From Agathobaculum butyriciproducens (GTDB lineage Bacteria; Bacillota; Clostridia; Oscillospirales; Butyricicoccaceae), in the NCBI GenBank assembly GCA_003096535.1, contig QEKJ01000002.1:172387-236386 (forward strand): a DNA stretch of 64,000 bases, written 5' to 3'. Positions 1-10,600 of the stretch are shown piece after piece. The translations under genes were made by a program, and so were the position numbers. The notes under the pieces are model-generated. The model worked only from the letters and a program-made list of their open reading frames with translations, ran no database searches and had not been told where the DNA came from. Each line of letters starts with the position of its first letter. The stretch's first letter is position 1.

Positions 1-756
1 AAAAGAATTTGCAAAACACTTTCCGCCTTTTGCCTGACAATGGTTGTGGCATTTGGCTTTACGATCCCTGCTTTTGCACAGGGGTCAGAACAGGCTCCGG
101 CGGCACCGGCAGAGGATTCTACCAATGACAGCAATGTGATTGTGGAAGAAACAGAACCGGCACCGGCACTTACACCAGATGGCAATGCCGCTCTGGTGGA
201 TGATTTTGGTGGCAATAAGCAGCTCATTACCGTTACTACCAAGGCTGGCAACTATTTTTACATTTTGATCGACAGGGCTAATGAGGATAAAAAGACTGCT
301 GTTCACTTTCTGAACCAGGTGGATGAAGCGGATTTGATGGCACTGATGGAAGATGAAAATGTCAAAGAGGAGCCGGCTGCTGTGTGTAGCTGCACGACAA
401 AATGTGAAGCAGGGGCAGTCAATACGGCTTGCCCGGTCTGCGCAACTGATAAGAGTAAATGTACGGGCAAAGCACCGGAACCTCCGGCAGAAACACCGGA
501 GCCGGAAAAAGAGACGCCTGCCGGACTAAATCCGGCTGCGCTGATTCTTCTGCTGGCTCTGCTGGGCGGCGGTGGCGTATTTGCCTACATGAAGCTCATG
601 AAGAATAAACCTAAGACCAAGGGCAATGACAGTCTGGACGATTATGATTATGGCGAGGAGGATTCCGAGGAATGGGAAACCGAGGATGAGGAGTCGGACG
701 AACCGGACGCTGATGGGGGCAGCACAGAAGAAGATGACGAGGACAGCGTGAAATGA
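1..756 (+). CDS. Secreted/anchored DUF4366 (CD1107-type) ICE protein, 5' end cut by window
   Basis: The frame is open from base 1, and residues encoded before the first ATG at 40 ([13 protein letters not shown]) look like the start of a signal peptide ending near AFA-QG, so the true start lies left of the window. After the signal come an acidic Pro/Glu-rich stretch, a globular part, a Cys-rich segment (about 391-460) with several CxC/CxxC pairs, a C-terminal membrane helix (about 525-590) and a very acidic tail. This layout matches the DUF4366/CD1107 family of Tn1549-like elements, which sits at the end of the conjugation gene block. The role is unknown; a surface or pore accessory function is inferred. 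It overlaps the next gene by 3 bases (ATGA). Confidence 0.8.
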   Translation, partial: KRICKTLSAFCLTMVVAFGFTIPAFAQGSEQAPAAPAEDSTNDSNVIVEETEPAPALTPDGNAALVDDFGGNKQLITVTTKAGNYFYILIDRANEDKKTAVHFLNQVDEADLMALMEDENVKEEPAAVCSCTTKCEAGAVNTACPVCATDKSKCTGKAPEPPAETPEPEKETPAGLNPAALILLLALLGGGGVFAYMKLMKNKPKTKGNDSLDDYDYGEEDSEEWETEDEESDEPDADGGSTEEDDEDSVK

Positions 757-947
757 CCCGTTTCACAGACAGTCCCTATGAACGCATGATGACACGCAGG
801 CCGGAGGGCGGGAGGGAAACTTCCCGTCCTCATTCTTTATCCCGCAACCACCCCTGCTATGGTTGCGGGAGTTATGGAAGTCCCTGCGTAGGTATCTGCC
901 ATCGTGAGATGGAACGCTGGCTCAAAGAAAGGAAACGAAAAAAATGA
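753..947 (+). CDS. Small Cys-containing conserved ICE protein
   Basis: This 64-residue basic protein starts in an ATGA overlap with the preceding gene and ends in another ATGA overlap with the next, so it is translationally coupled on both sides. The middle has four Cys (CYGC...C...C) that could bind a metal; the ends are Arg/Lys-rich. I recall similar small ORFs at this place in Tn1549-type elements but know no function. A perfect hairpin (CCCGCAACCA / TGGTTGCGGG, about 840-870) lies inside the gene, which might instead be the selected feature. Confidence 0.6.
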   Translation: MTRFTDSPYERMMTRRPEGGRETSRPHSLSRNHPCYGCGSYGSPCVGICHREMERWLKERKRKK

Positions 948-1636
948 GTGTTCTGATTATATTTATCAAGCTGATTGCTGTTTTTGACCTGCTTGTGATT
1001 GCTGTGTATTTTGGCGGCGACATTCTTTCTACCATGTTAAACAAACTTTGGAGAAAGCCAAAGCAGGATGACCCCTTTGATTTCTCCTTAGATACCATGA
1101 CAGTTTCATTGTCCATAGATTCTATCCGTCAGCTTTATTCCGGTGACGCGGCAGATTTTGTGGAAGAAAAGATCCTGCCAAATGCGGAGAAAACAATGGC
1201 CGTTTTGACGGAACAAGAACAGACGGCGGCTCATCTGCTCTTATCCGCTCTGATCGGTTTTCTTGCAGCAGAAGCTCCTATGGATGAACAGAGCTTTCCT
1301 TTGATGATGGAACTTCTGAACTGCATGGAAGGGGAAAAAGAAGATGGTTGTCAGGATGCAGTAGATAGTTTACTTGAAGATGCCGCCTGCAATACCCGCC
1401 GTCACGAAGAATATTACAGCAATTATCAACGCTACCAGCTGATGCAGGTGGATAAAACCCGTGTCATTTTGGCTTGCCGTATCATCATCAATGACCTGCT
1501 GGGGAAACTGTACCGCTATGACTACCGGTTTGGTTATAACCTGCTACTGGATGAGGAAAACAGCATAGAGAAAAAACTGCACACGCCTGTGCGGGAAGAA
1601 TGGGAGGCTGAAGATTATGAATTTAGTGATTGCTGA
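944..1636 (+). CDS. Conserved ICE protein with N-terminal membrane helix, function unknown
   Basis: The 230-residue product begins with one hydrophobic helix (about residues 2-25), then a basic stretch (WRKPKQ) and a soluble, mostly helical, acidic domain. This suggests a single-pass protein with its bulk in the cytoplasm. The start is an ATGA overlap with the upstream gene. The 3' end overlaps the topB start by 20 bases in another frame, so the two are probably translated together. I do not recognise a catalytic motif or named family. Confidence 0.65.
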   Translation: MSVLIIFIKLIAVFDLLVIAVYFGGDILSTMLNKLWRKPKQDDPFDFSLDTMTVSLSIDSIRQLYSGDAADFVEEKILPNAEKTMAVLTEQEQTAAHLLLSALIGFLAAEAPMDEQSFPLMMELLNCMEGEKEDGCQDAVDSLLEDAACNTRRHEEYYSNYQRYQLMQVDKTRVILACRIIINDLLGKLYRYDYRFGYNLLLDEENSIEKKLHTPVREEWEAEDYEFSDC

Positions 1637-3716
1637 AAAACCATCGGTTGCACAAAGTCTGGCTACGGTAATCGGTGCAACTGCTCGTAAGGATGGGTAT
1701 CTGGAGGGTAACGGCTGGCGTGTCAGCTGGTGCGTGGGCCACCTGGCCGGTCTTGCGGATGCAGACAGCTATGACTCCAAGTATGCCAAGTGGCGATATG
1801 ATGACCTGCCTATCCTGCCGGAGCATTGGCAGATGGTGGTGGGAAAGGACAAGAAAAAGCAGTTTGATATTCTCAAAAAGCTGATGAACGCCCCGGATGT
1901 GACGGAGGTAGTAAATGCCTGTGATGCCGGACGCGAGGGCGAGCTGATCTTCCGCAGCGTCTATGAGCTGGCAGGCTGCCAAAAGCCGATGAAAAGGCTC
2001 TGGATTTCTTCGATGGAGGACTCCGCCATAAGGGAGGGCTTTGCAAACCTGCGCCCAGGTGTAGATTATGATGGACTTCGGGATGCTGCTCTCTGCCGTG
2101 CCAAGGCCGACTGGCTGGTGGGGATCAATGCCACAAGGCTTTTTTCCGTGCTGTACCACCGCACCCTCAACATCGGGCGCGTGATGTCCCCAACGCTGGC
2201 ACTGATTGTTCAGCGAGAAGCTGAGATCGACACCTTTAAGCAGGTTCCCTTTTATACCGTGGCGCTGGAGCTGCCCGGTCTTACCGTATCCGGGGAGCGC
2301 ATGAGTGACCGAGCAAGCGCAGAGCAGCTGAAAGAAGCCTGTCAGGGTGCAGCTGTCACAATCAAAAAAGTGGAGTGCAAGGAAAAATCCGAAAAGCCGC
2401 CTGCCCTCTATGACCTGACTACTCTGCAAAGAGATGCCAACCGCCTGCTTGGATTTACAGCCCAGCAGACCCTGGACTATCTGCAAAGCCTGTATGAAAA
2501 GAAGCTCTGCACCTATCCCCGTACTGACAGCCGCTATCTGACCGGTGATATGGCAGACAGCCTGCCGGTGCTGGTGAATCTGGTTGCCAATGCTATGCCA
2601 TTTCGCAAAGGGATCGCCATTACCTGTGATCCGCAGACGGTCATCAACGACAAGAAAGTAACCGACCACCACGCAGTAATCCCTACCAGAAATCTCAAGG
2701 ATGCAGACCTTTCTGCCCTTCCTGCGGGAGAAAAAGCGGTGCTGGAGCTGGTGGCCCTGCGTCTGCTGTGTGCCGTGGCCCAGCCCCATATCTATTCGGA
2801 AACCGTTGTGATTGCAACGTGTGCCGGTAGGAAGTTTACTGCCAAAGGAAAAACGGTGAAGCACCCCGGATGGAAAGCACTGGAGGACGCCTACCGTGCC
2901 AAAATGAAGGATGCAGAGCCGAAAAAAGAGGGTGCAGAGAAAGCCCTGCCGGAGCTGACTGAAGGACAGACCCTTTCGGTCTCTGCGGCAATCGTCAAAG
3001 AAGGCAAAAGCAGTCCGCCCCAGCACTTTACGGAGGACACCCTGTTGTCCGCGATGGAGACTGCCGGAAAAGAGGATATGCCGGAGGATGCCGAGCGAAA
3101 AGGTCTGGGGACACCGGCCACCCGTGCCAGTATTTTGGAAAAGCTGGTATCTGCCGGTTTTCTGGAACGAAAAAAGAGCAGGAAAACGGTGCAGCTTCTT
3201 CCTTCCCACGATGCAGTTTCCCTGATCACAGTGCTGCCGGAACAGCTGCAATCGCCGCTTCTGACTGCCGAGTGGGAGTACCGCCTGGGAGAGATCGAGC
3301 GCGGGCAGCTTGCCCCAGAGGAGTTTCTGGCCGGGATCAGCACCATGCTGAAAGATCTGGTGGGGACTTATCAGGTCATCAAGGGAACGGAGTACCTGTT
3401 CACGCCGCCCCGTGAGGTGGTGGGCAAATGCCCTCGCTGCGGCGGTGAAGTTGCAGAATTGCAAAAAGGCTTCTTCTGTCAGAACAAAGATTGCAAATTT
3501 GCAATCTGGAAAAACAACAAATGGTGGGCTGCCAAGAAAAAACAGCCGACCAAGGCTGTGGTGTCTGCGCTGCTGAACGATGGCCGTGTCCGTGTGACGG
3601 GGTTATATTCGGAGAAAACCGGCAAGACCTACGATGCCACTGTGGTTTTGGAGGACGATGGACAGTATGCCAATTTCAAGCTGGAATTTGACCAGCGGAA
3701 AGGAGGCAGCCGATGA
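1617..3716 (+). CDS. topB: DNA topoisomerase III (ICE-borne)
   Basis: A type IA topoisomerase of 699 residues. The N-terminal TOPRIM domain opens with MNLVIAEKPSVA and carries the metal-binding DAGREGE (residues 103-109). The catalytic Tyr is Tyr300 in the motif YPRTDSRYL. The C-terminus has a four-Cys zinc ribbon beginning CPRC at about residue 605. It should cut and pass single DNA strands to resolve intermediates during conjugative replication. Tn1549-like elements almost always carry such a copy besides the chromosomal topA. It overlaps the upstream gene by 20 bases and the downstream gene by 4. Confidence 0.95.
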   Translation: MNLVIAEKPSVAQSLATVIGATARKDGYLEGNGWRVSWCVGHLAGLADADSYDSKYAKWRYDDLPILPEHWQMVVGKDKKKQFDILKKLMNAPDVTEVVNACDAGREGELIFRSVYELAGCQKPMKRLWISSMEDSAIREGFANLRPGVDYDGLRDAALCRAKADWLVGINATRLFSVLYHRTLNIGRVMSPTLALIVQREAEIDTFKQVPFYTVALELPGLTVSGERMSDRASAEQLKEACQGAAVTIKKVECKEKSEKPPALYDLTTLQRDANRLLGFTAQQTLDYLQSLYEKKLCTYPRTDSRYLTGDMADSLPVLVNLVANAMPFRKGIAITCDPQTVINDKKVTDHHAVIPTRNLKDADLSALPAGEKAVLELVALRLLCAVAQPHIYSETVVIATCAGRKFTAKGKTVKHPGWKALEDAYRAKMKDAEPKKEGAEKALPELTEGQTLSVSAAIVKEGKSSPPQHFTEDTLLSAMETAGKEDMPEDAERKGLGTPATRASILEKLVSAGFLERKKSRKTVQLLPSHDAVSLITVLPEQLQSPLLTAEWEYRLGEIERGQLAPEEFLAGISTMLKDLVGTYQVIKGTEYLFTPPREVVGKCPRCGGEVAELQKGFFCQNKDCKFAIWKNNKWWAAKKKQPTKAVVSALLNDGRVRVTGLYSEKTGKTYDATVVLEDDGQYANFKLEFDQRKGGSR

Positions 3717-3991
3717 AGCTCTCTTTAGTGGAACGGGAAACCATTCTCCTCTATAACCAGGCAGAACCAATGGCTGAGGTCTACACCCACGATCCCCGCC
3801 TGATGGAGAAACTGGAACTGCTGGCAAAAAAGCACCCCGACCAGATCACCCGAAAGGACGCCCATAACTTTACCGTCCCCAAGCGGTGTGTATCAGTCAG
3901 GGAGCCATACAGCGCAGAACGCCGCAAAGCTGCCAGTGAGCGTGCGAAAGCCGCCGGATACCAGCCCCCTGTGAAAAAGTCCGGCAGTTAA
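3713..3991 (+). CDS. Small basic conserved ICE protein
   Basis: A 92-residue basic protein starting in an ATGA overlap with topB, so coupled to it. A region about residues 15-45 resembles small Tn1549-family proteins that follow topB; the C-terminus (residues 60-92) is rich in Lys, Arg and Ala and might bind nucleic acid. No catalytic motif is visible. It ends 6 bases before the next gene. Confidence 0.65.
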   Translation: MKLSLVERETILLYNQAEPMAEVYTHDPRLMEKLELLAKKHPDQITRKDAHNFTVPKRCVSVREPYSAERRKAASERAKAAGYQPPVKKSGS

Positions 3992-3997
3992 AGGCAC

Positions 3998-6900
3998 ATG
4001 GCAGAGAATGTATTTGAAGCAGTCAAGCAGTCGGTCAGCACCAGAGAAGCGGCAGAGTTTTATGGGATAAAAGTCAGGCGAAATGGCATGGCCTGCTGTC
4101 CTTTTCACGATGATAAGAACCCCAGCATGAAGGTAGACCAGCGGTTCCACTGCTTTGGCTGCGGTGAAGATGGGGATGTGATCGACTTTATCGCAAAGCT
4201 CTTTGACCTCTCCTCAAAAGAAGCGGCGGAGAAACTGGCACAGGACTTTGGCCTGATCTATGACAGTCAGGCCCCTCCCCGCAGGAGGTATGTCCGGCAG
4301 AAAAACGAGGCACAGAAATTTCGGGAGGACCGGCAGCGGTGTTATCGCGTACTGTCCGATTACTACTATCTGCTGAAAAAATGGGAGGCCGACAATTCTC
4401 CCCGGACACCGGAGGAAGAACCGCACCCCCGTTTTGTGGAAGCAATCCAGAAAAAAACCTATGTAGAGTACCTGTTGGACCTTTTTCTTTATGAAAGTGA
4501 AGAAGAACAAAAGGCATGGATTGCAGAACACACAGCAGAAATCACACACTTGGAAAGGAGATTGAAAATCATGGCTGAGAACAAACCCACCAACCGAGAG
4601 CGGCTAAGGGAAATCACAGATGGCATCGAGCAGGGGATCAAAGAACTGTTTGAGAGTGAAAAGTATATGCGCTATCTGTCCGTCATGTCCCGCTTCCACC
4701 GCTATTCGGTAAACAACACCATGCTCATCTATATGCAGAAGCCGGACGCTACATTGGTAGCCGGATACAATAAGTGGAAAGACCAGTTTGAGCGTCATGT
4801 AAAAAAGGGCGAGCGTGGCATTACCATCATCGCCCCCACACCGTATAAGAAGAAAATCGAGGAGCAGAAGCTGGACCCGGATACCAAGGCTCCGATTCTG
4901 GATAAAGACGGAAAGATCGTCACAGAGGAAAAAGAAATCGAAATCCCCATGTTTCGTCCGGTCAAGGTCTTTGATGTGAGCCAGACCGACGGGAAACCTT
5001 TGCCGGAGCTTGCTTCCTCCCTTTCCGGCAATGTGCCAAATTATGAGGCATTCATGGAGGCCCTGCGCCGCAGCGCACCGGTGCCGATTACTTTTGAAGC
5101 AATGGCCGCCGATACGGACGGCTATTTTTCTGCCGATCATCAGAAAATTGCCATTCGCCAGGGCATGAGCGAGGTGCAGACGGTTTCGGCCACAGTACAC
5201 GAGATTGCCCACAGCAAGCTCCACAATCAGAAAAAGATTCAGATTGCCAATGACGAGCAATATCAGGAAATCGAGCTGTTTGATAAACCCGGTCTGTTCT
5301 CCAATGGGCGGATTGTCCGTGATAATCTGCCGGAGGGCGTTTATTGCTATGACCTGCGCGGTTCTGACTACGACCCCGGAGAGCCGGTCTGTGTAGAAGA
5401 ACAAGTGGTTGTAAACCATGCAGGTTCCGTTCTGCTGACAGAGCCGCTGGAGTTGGCGGAAGATGGACGCCTGAGGCTGACCGAGGAAGAAGGGCTGAAT
5501 TTTGTTGGCGGCTTTTCTACCCTCACCCAGTTTTTGCAAGAACATAGGAAAGACCGCCACACGGAGGAAGTGGAGGCTGAAAGCATCTCCTACGCAGTCT
5601 GCAAATATTTTGGCATCGAGACCGGAGAAAACAGCTTCGGCTATATTGCAAGCTGGAGTCAGGGCAAGGAACTGAAAGAGCTGAGAGCCAGTTTGGAGAC
5701 CATCAATAAGACCTCCGGCACTTTGATCTGTGACATTGAGCGCCACTATAAGGAAATCTGCAAAGAGCGTGGAATTGACCCCAATACAAAAGCAGAGCCG
5801 GAAACCGCCCCGATAGAGCAGCCGACCGGCAATCTGACCTACTATGTAGCAGAGTGCATGGAGTTTCCAAACCTCGGAGAATACCACGATAACCTGTCTT
5901 TGGAGGAAGCGGTTCGCATTTATCAGGAGATTCCGGCAGAGCGAATGAACGGGATCAAAGGAATTGGTTTTGAGCTGAAAGACGGAAGCGACTATGAAGG
6001 ACCTTTTCCGATTTTGACCGGGCAGACCATTGATCTGGATACCATCCAGGCAATCGACTATTACCGTGACAATCCGCTGGTACAGAAAGCGGTAAAGGAA
6101 CTGGCTGCGGCCATGCCGGAAATGGAGGTGCTGGGGGCGGACGCCAACCAGCAGGAGGCTTTGTTTCTGATCGACGATGCCACCTATCTTCATATCCAGC
6201 CCTGTGACAGCGGCTGGGACTATACCCTTTATGATGCCGCGTCCATGAAAGAGATGGATGGCGGTCAGCTGGATATGCCGGAGCTTTCCCGCAAAAATGC
6301 AGTTCTCCAGATTTGTGATGACAACGATCTGGACAGCACTTCGCTTAGACACGCTCCCCTGTCTATGATCGAGACCTTGCAGGAAGCGGCCTATCAGCAG
6401 ATGCAGGCAGAGGCCAGTCAGATGATTGCTTCTTCCCAGCTGCCGGAGGCACAGGAGCAGGCGCTGGATGAATACCCAACGCCGGATGAGCAGGTCTCCA
6501 CACCGGATATGCAGGAATACGGTTACTCCTATGACGGGATGCTCCCTGTTACCAGAGAACGGGCGCTGGAACTGGACGCTGCCGGGTTGACCGTCTATGT
6601 CCTCCATGAAGATAACACGGAGAGCATGGTGTTTGACCCGCAGGAAATCATGGATCATGGCGGTCTTTTCGGTGTGGACCATGAGGAATGGGAGAAAAGC
6701 CCTCAGTTCCACGAAAAGGTCATGGAGCGCCAGGAACATCAGCAGGAACGGGAACAGGCATTTCTTGCTCAGAACAGAGATTGCTTTGCCATCTATCAGG
6801 TGAGCCGTGACGATCCGCAGAATGTGCGCTTTATGAATCTGGATTGGTTAAAGTCCCATGACATTTCCATAGACCGCAGCAATTATGACCTCATTTACAC

Positions 6901-7366
6901 AGCTCCTCTGAGGGAGTCTGGCACCGTGCCGGAGCAGCTGGAAAAACTCTATCAGCAATTCAATCTGGAAAAGCCCGTGGACTTTCACAGTCCCTCCATG
7001 AGCGTCAGCGACATCGTTGCGATCAGGCAGGACGGTAAGGTATCCCGTCATTACTGCGACAGCGTTGGTTTTACCCAGATCCCCGGATTCCTGCCGGAAA
7101 ATCCGCTGAAAAATGCGGAGATGGCCGTGGAGGACGATTACGGCATGATCGACGGTATCATCAACAATGGCGCAAAAGAGCCTACGGTGGCAGAGCTGGA
7201 ACAGCAGGCCCGCAGCGGTCAGCCCATTTCCCTGATGGATCTGGCTGCCGCTGCCCATCGGGAGGAACGGGAAAAGAAAAAGTCCGTTGTGGATCAGCTG
7301 AAAAGCCAGCCCAAGGCAGAACACAAAAAGATAGCGCCAAAAAAGAGTGCGGAAAGGGAGATTTGA
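3998..7366 (+). CDS. CHC2 zinc-finger / ArdC-like / YodL / DUF4316 multidomain ICE protein
   Basis: This 1,122-residue product reads as several genes joined. Residues 1-75 form a CHC2 primase-type zinc finger (C34, H37, C52, C55). From residue 192 a second module starts with its own ATG (4571) and Shine-Dalgarno (GGAAAGGAG at 4551-4559): an ArdC-like single-strand DNA-binding domain followed by a zincin motif HEIAHSKLH (H401, E402, H405). Further on are a YodL-like domain (about residue 925) and a DUF4316-like domain (about 1005-1060). CHC2 fingers are known from DnaG-type primases and ArdC from antirestriction proteins that shield incoming single-stranded DNA, so a role in establishing the transferred strand is likely. 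Domain names for the C-terminal part are from memory. Two products by internal initiation are possible. Confidence 0.85.
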   Translation: MAENVFEAVKQSVSTREAAEFYGIKVRRNGMACCPFHDDKNPSMKVDQRFHCFGCGEDGDVIDFIAKLFDLSSKEAAEKLAQDFGLIYDSQAPPRRRYVRQKNEAQKFREDRQRCYRVLSDYYYLLKKWEADNSPRTPEEEPHPRFVEAIQKKTYVEYLLDLFLYESEEEQKAWIAEHTAEITHLERRLKIMAENKPTNRERLREITDGIEQGIKELFESEKYMRYLSVMSRFHRYSVNNTMLIYMQKPDATLVAGYNKWKDQFERHVKKGERGITIIAPTPYKKKIEEQKLDPDTKAPILDKDGKIVTEEKEIEIPMFRPVKVFDVSQTDGKPLPELASSLSGNVPNYEAFMEALRRSAPVPITFEAMAADTDGYFSADHQKIAIRQGMSEVQTVSATVHEIAHSKLHNQKKIQIANDEQYQEIELFDKPGLFSNGRIVRDNLPEGVYCYDLRGSDYDPGEPVCVEEQVVVNHAGSVLLTEPLELAEDGRLRLTEEEGLNFVGGFSTLTQFLQEHRKDRHTEEVEAESISYAVCKYFGIETGENSFGYIASWSQGKELKELRASLETINKTSGTLICDIERHYKEICKERGIDPNTKAEPETAPIEQPTGNLTYYVAECMEFPNLGEYHDNLSLEEAVRIYQEIPAERMNGIKGIGFELKDGSDYEGPFPILTGQTIDLDTIQAIDYYRDNPLVQKAVKELAAAMPEMEVLGADANQQEALFLIDDATYLHIQPCDSGWDYTLYDAASMKEMDGGQLDMPELSRKNAVLQICDDNDLDSTSLRHAPLSMIETLQEAAYQQMQAEASQMIASSQLPEAQEQALDEYPTPDEQVSTPDMQEYGYSYDGMLPVTRERALELDAAGLTVYVLHEDNTESMVFDPQEIMDHGGLFGVDHEEWEKSPQFHEKVMERQEHQQEREQAFLAQNRDCFAIYQVSRDDPQNVRFMNLDWLKSHDISIDRSNYDLIYTAPLRESGTVPEQLEKLYQQFNLEKPVDFHSPSMSVSDIVAIRQDGKVSRHYCDSVGFTQIPGFLPENPLKNAEMAVEDDYGMIDGIINNGAKEPTVAELEQQARSGQPISLMDLAAAAHREEREKKKSVVDQLKSQPKAEHKKIAPKKSAEREI

Positions 7367-7367
7367 T

Positions 7368-7583
7368 ATGGGAAACTTTACTTTTGAGGAAATGAACCTG
7401 ATGTGCATTTACAATACCGGCAGCCGCACCGGACTGATCGACAGCCTGCGTGAGATGCGCGGCGAGCTGGCCCCGGAGGAAACGGAACTGAGGGAATTGA
7501 CCGACAGCGCTCTTACGAAGCTCTGTGCGATGACTGATGAGAAGTTTGCCGAACTGGAGCTGTACCCGGATTTTGACCAGTAA
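7368..7583 (+). CDS. Transposon-transfer assisting protein (TTRAP family)
   Basis: A 71-residue protein with the pattern of the TTRAP family known from Clostridioides difficile CTn elements: FTFEEMNLMCIYNTG, a TGLI...MRG segment, and a C-terminal ELYPDFD. I chose ATG 7368 because AAAGGGAGA lies just before it; an in-frame GTG at 7347 has no better site. It follows the large CHC2/ArdC gene by 1 base. The family is linked to conjugative element transfer but its mechanism is unknown. Confidence 0.85.
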   Translation: MGNFTFEEMNLMCIYNTGSRTGLIDSLREMRGELAPEETELRELTDSALTKLCAMTDEKFAELELYPDFDQ

Positions 7584-7602
7584 ACAACATAACCGCAGGG
7601 AT

Positions 7603-7623
7603 GGGGTGGCGATCTGCCACCCC
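7603..7623 (+). other. GC-rich hairpin between TTRAP and helicase genes
   Basis: GGGGTGGC (7603-7610) and GCCACCCC (7616-7623) pair perfectly around a 5-base loop in the 78-base gap. Only a short pyrimidine run follows, with no clear T-tract, so it may be a weak terminator or an mRNA processing/stability element. Confidence 0.4.
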
Positions 7624-7661
7624 GCCTCTTTACCCCAAAACTGAAAGGAGGACAGAACACT

Positions 7662-10600
7662 ATGCCAACCAAAGCTGAACTATATGCACAGATGGCGGAC
7701 AAGGTGGCAACACAGCTCACGGGGAGCTGGCAGGAATGGGCAGGGTTTCTCACTACTGCTTCCCGCCTTTACAAGTACCCGTTCCATGAGCAGCTGATGA
7801 TCTATGCCCAGCGACCGGACGCCACCGCCTGTGCGGAGTACGATTTGTGGAATGAAAAGATGGGCCGTTATGTAAGGCGCGGTTCCAAGGGAATCGCTCT
7901 GGTGGATGATTCCGGGGACAGACCTCGCCTGCGTTATGTCTTTGACATTTCCGACACCGGAACCCGTGAACATTCCCGCACTCCCTGGCTGTGGCAGTTG
8001 GAGGAGCGCCATCTGGATTCCGTGCAGGCCATGCTGGAGCGCACCTATGATGTTTCCGGTGATGATCTTGCCGGACAGCTCACGGAGGTAGCCGGAAAAC
8101 TGGCCGAGGAATACTGGACGGAGCATCAGCAGGACTTCTTCTATATCGTTGACGGTTCCTTTTTGGAGGAATATGATGAGTATAACATCGGAGTGCAGTT
8201 CAAGGCAGCCGCCACCGTCAGCATCACTTACGCTTTGATGTCCCGCTGTGGACTGGAGCCGGAACGCTACTTCGACCACGAAGATTTCATGGCGATCTTT
8301 GATTTCAACACCCCGTCCACCATCGGGGCGCTGGGAACAGCGGTCAGCCAGATCAACCAGCAGGTGCTGCGGCAGATCGGCGTTACCGTCCGAAATGCAG
8401 AGCGCGAAGCCAACCAAGAAAGGAGCAAGCAAGATGAACAATCCCATGACCTACATCCAGAACGGAGACTATCAGATTCCCGACCTGAAGCTGAGCCAGC
8501 AGCCGGAGAAATCCCTGGGCAAGTACGGCAGGATGAGGAAAACCTACCTGAAAGAACACCGTCCCATCCTCTACAACCAGATGTTGCTGAGCGAGAAGCT
8601 GTACCCGCACCTCATCGAGATCGACGAGACCGCCCAGAGCAGACTGGAACAGATGATGCCCCAGCTGGCGAAGGAAGCGGGAGCCACCGAGGAACTGAAA
8701 GCCAGCGATCCCATGAAGTGGGTGGGCCTGATGAACACCTGCAAAGCCCAGGCAGAGGAGATCCTGATGGTGGAGCTTATCAACAGCTGACCCTAAACCT
8801 GTTCCTCTCCGAAGCGGAGCAGATCCAATCCATAGATGAAGCAGAGAATGTAGCGCATACATCCTCTGCTTTTTCTTTTGCTCAAAATGATATTGACCAT
8901 GTGCTGCGTTTGGGAGGCAATACAGATCGTCAGAGGGAGCGTGTGGTTGCAGCCTTTGAAAAGCAGAAAACCACCGCTGAGATTGCCGAGATACTGAAAA
9001 CGCTGTACCACGGCGGCAACGGCCTTGGCAGCGTGAGCGCATGGTATGCCGAGGATGGTATCCATCTTTCCCACGGGAAGTCTGTCCGTTATGACAGGTC
9101 TGCCCAGGTCATTTCCTGGGAGAGTGCCGCAGAGCGTATCGGGGAGCTTTTGGAGAGTGGTCAGTTTGCCTCCAATGTGGAGCTTGCGGAAGCGGCAGGC
9201 TATGAACGCTCCCTCCTTGCAGAAAAGCTCTGGTATCTGTACCACGATTTCAGCGAGGAAGCCAGAGAAGCCGGATATTTGTCCTGCCTGTCCGGTATTC
9301 AGAGAACCGGGTTCCCGGAAGAAACTGCATGGCTTGCCGAGCAGCTGAGTGACCCGGCTTTCCGCCAGACACTCAAGGAAGAATACGCCGCCTTCTGGAC
9401 TGCCTATCAGCAGGACCGTGACCTGTTGCGCTTTCATTACCATAGGCCAAGGGAAATCTGGGAGAACCTGAAAGACCTTGACCTGCCCCGCAGGACCTTT
9501 TCTTCGGACCTTTCCCAAGTGCCAACCGTCCAGCATTTCATTACCGAGGATGAGATCGACGCCGCCATGACCGGCGGCAGCAGTTTTGCCGGAGGAAAAG
9601 GCCGTATTTATGCGTTCTTCATGGAAAATCATACGGATAAGGAAAAAGTGAGATTCCTTAAAGACGAGTATGGCATTGGCGGACGCTCTCATGCCCTGTC
9701 CGGCGCAACACACAGCGGCGAAGATCACGATGGGAAAGGACTGCACTATAAAAAGCAGGACTGCCCGGATGTTCACTTGAACTGGGAAAAGGTTGCCAAG
9801 CGCATTACCTCACTTGTCCAGAAAGGCCGCTATCTTACCGAACAGGAACAAGCGCAGTATGACAAGATCCAGGCTGAAAAGGATCTGGCAGAAGAAGATG
9901 CCATTCATGCCCAGCAGCCGGAGATAGAGGAAGAAACGCCAAAGCCTACCCTTCGGGAGCAGTTTGAGCAGTATAAGCCTGTGGTGACTGCCGCCATATC
10001 TGAGGATGTGGCATATCGAAATGCCTGCGGTCATTCCGACCGTGAAAATGCTGTCATCGAGGGCAATGCTGCTGTACGCCGTGCGGTCCTTGGTTCTAAG
10101 GATATGGAGCTGATCCGTCTCTATTCTGATATACCGGAGTTCCGCCAGCGTCTGCACCGGGAAGTGATCGACGAAACCTATCCAAAGCTCCATGAGCTTC
10201 TGCGCCCTCTTTCTCAGGAAGATATTGATACTGCCCTTTGTGCATGGAACGGCAATATTGAGAGTAAACACGCCGTTGTCCGCTACATGAAGGATCATGC
10301 AAGGGAAAAAGATACCGCCGCATGGCTGGCTCAGGAATACGGCGGCAGCAACAGCCTGTTCGTTGTCCGTGCCGGAAGCCCGGAGGAAACACAGCTGCCA
10401 TGGCCGAAGGTACAGCGCAGGCTTGCCCAGCTCATTCAGGAGGATCGGTTCTATACCGAAGAAGAACAGGACCGTTTTGACAACATCGACCCCATCGCCA
10501 TCCGGGAAGCTCTGGAGGAAAGAGGGATTGTCAACGGCCAGGTGGCAGACCCGGAAAAACTGGACAATGATCCATTTATCCAACAGGTGAGGTCAGATGC

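Noticed and set aside
1623..3464. A 613-codon minus-strand ORF opposite topB
   Set aside because: It is the shadow of a clear gene, with low-complexity composition.
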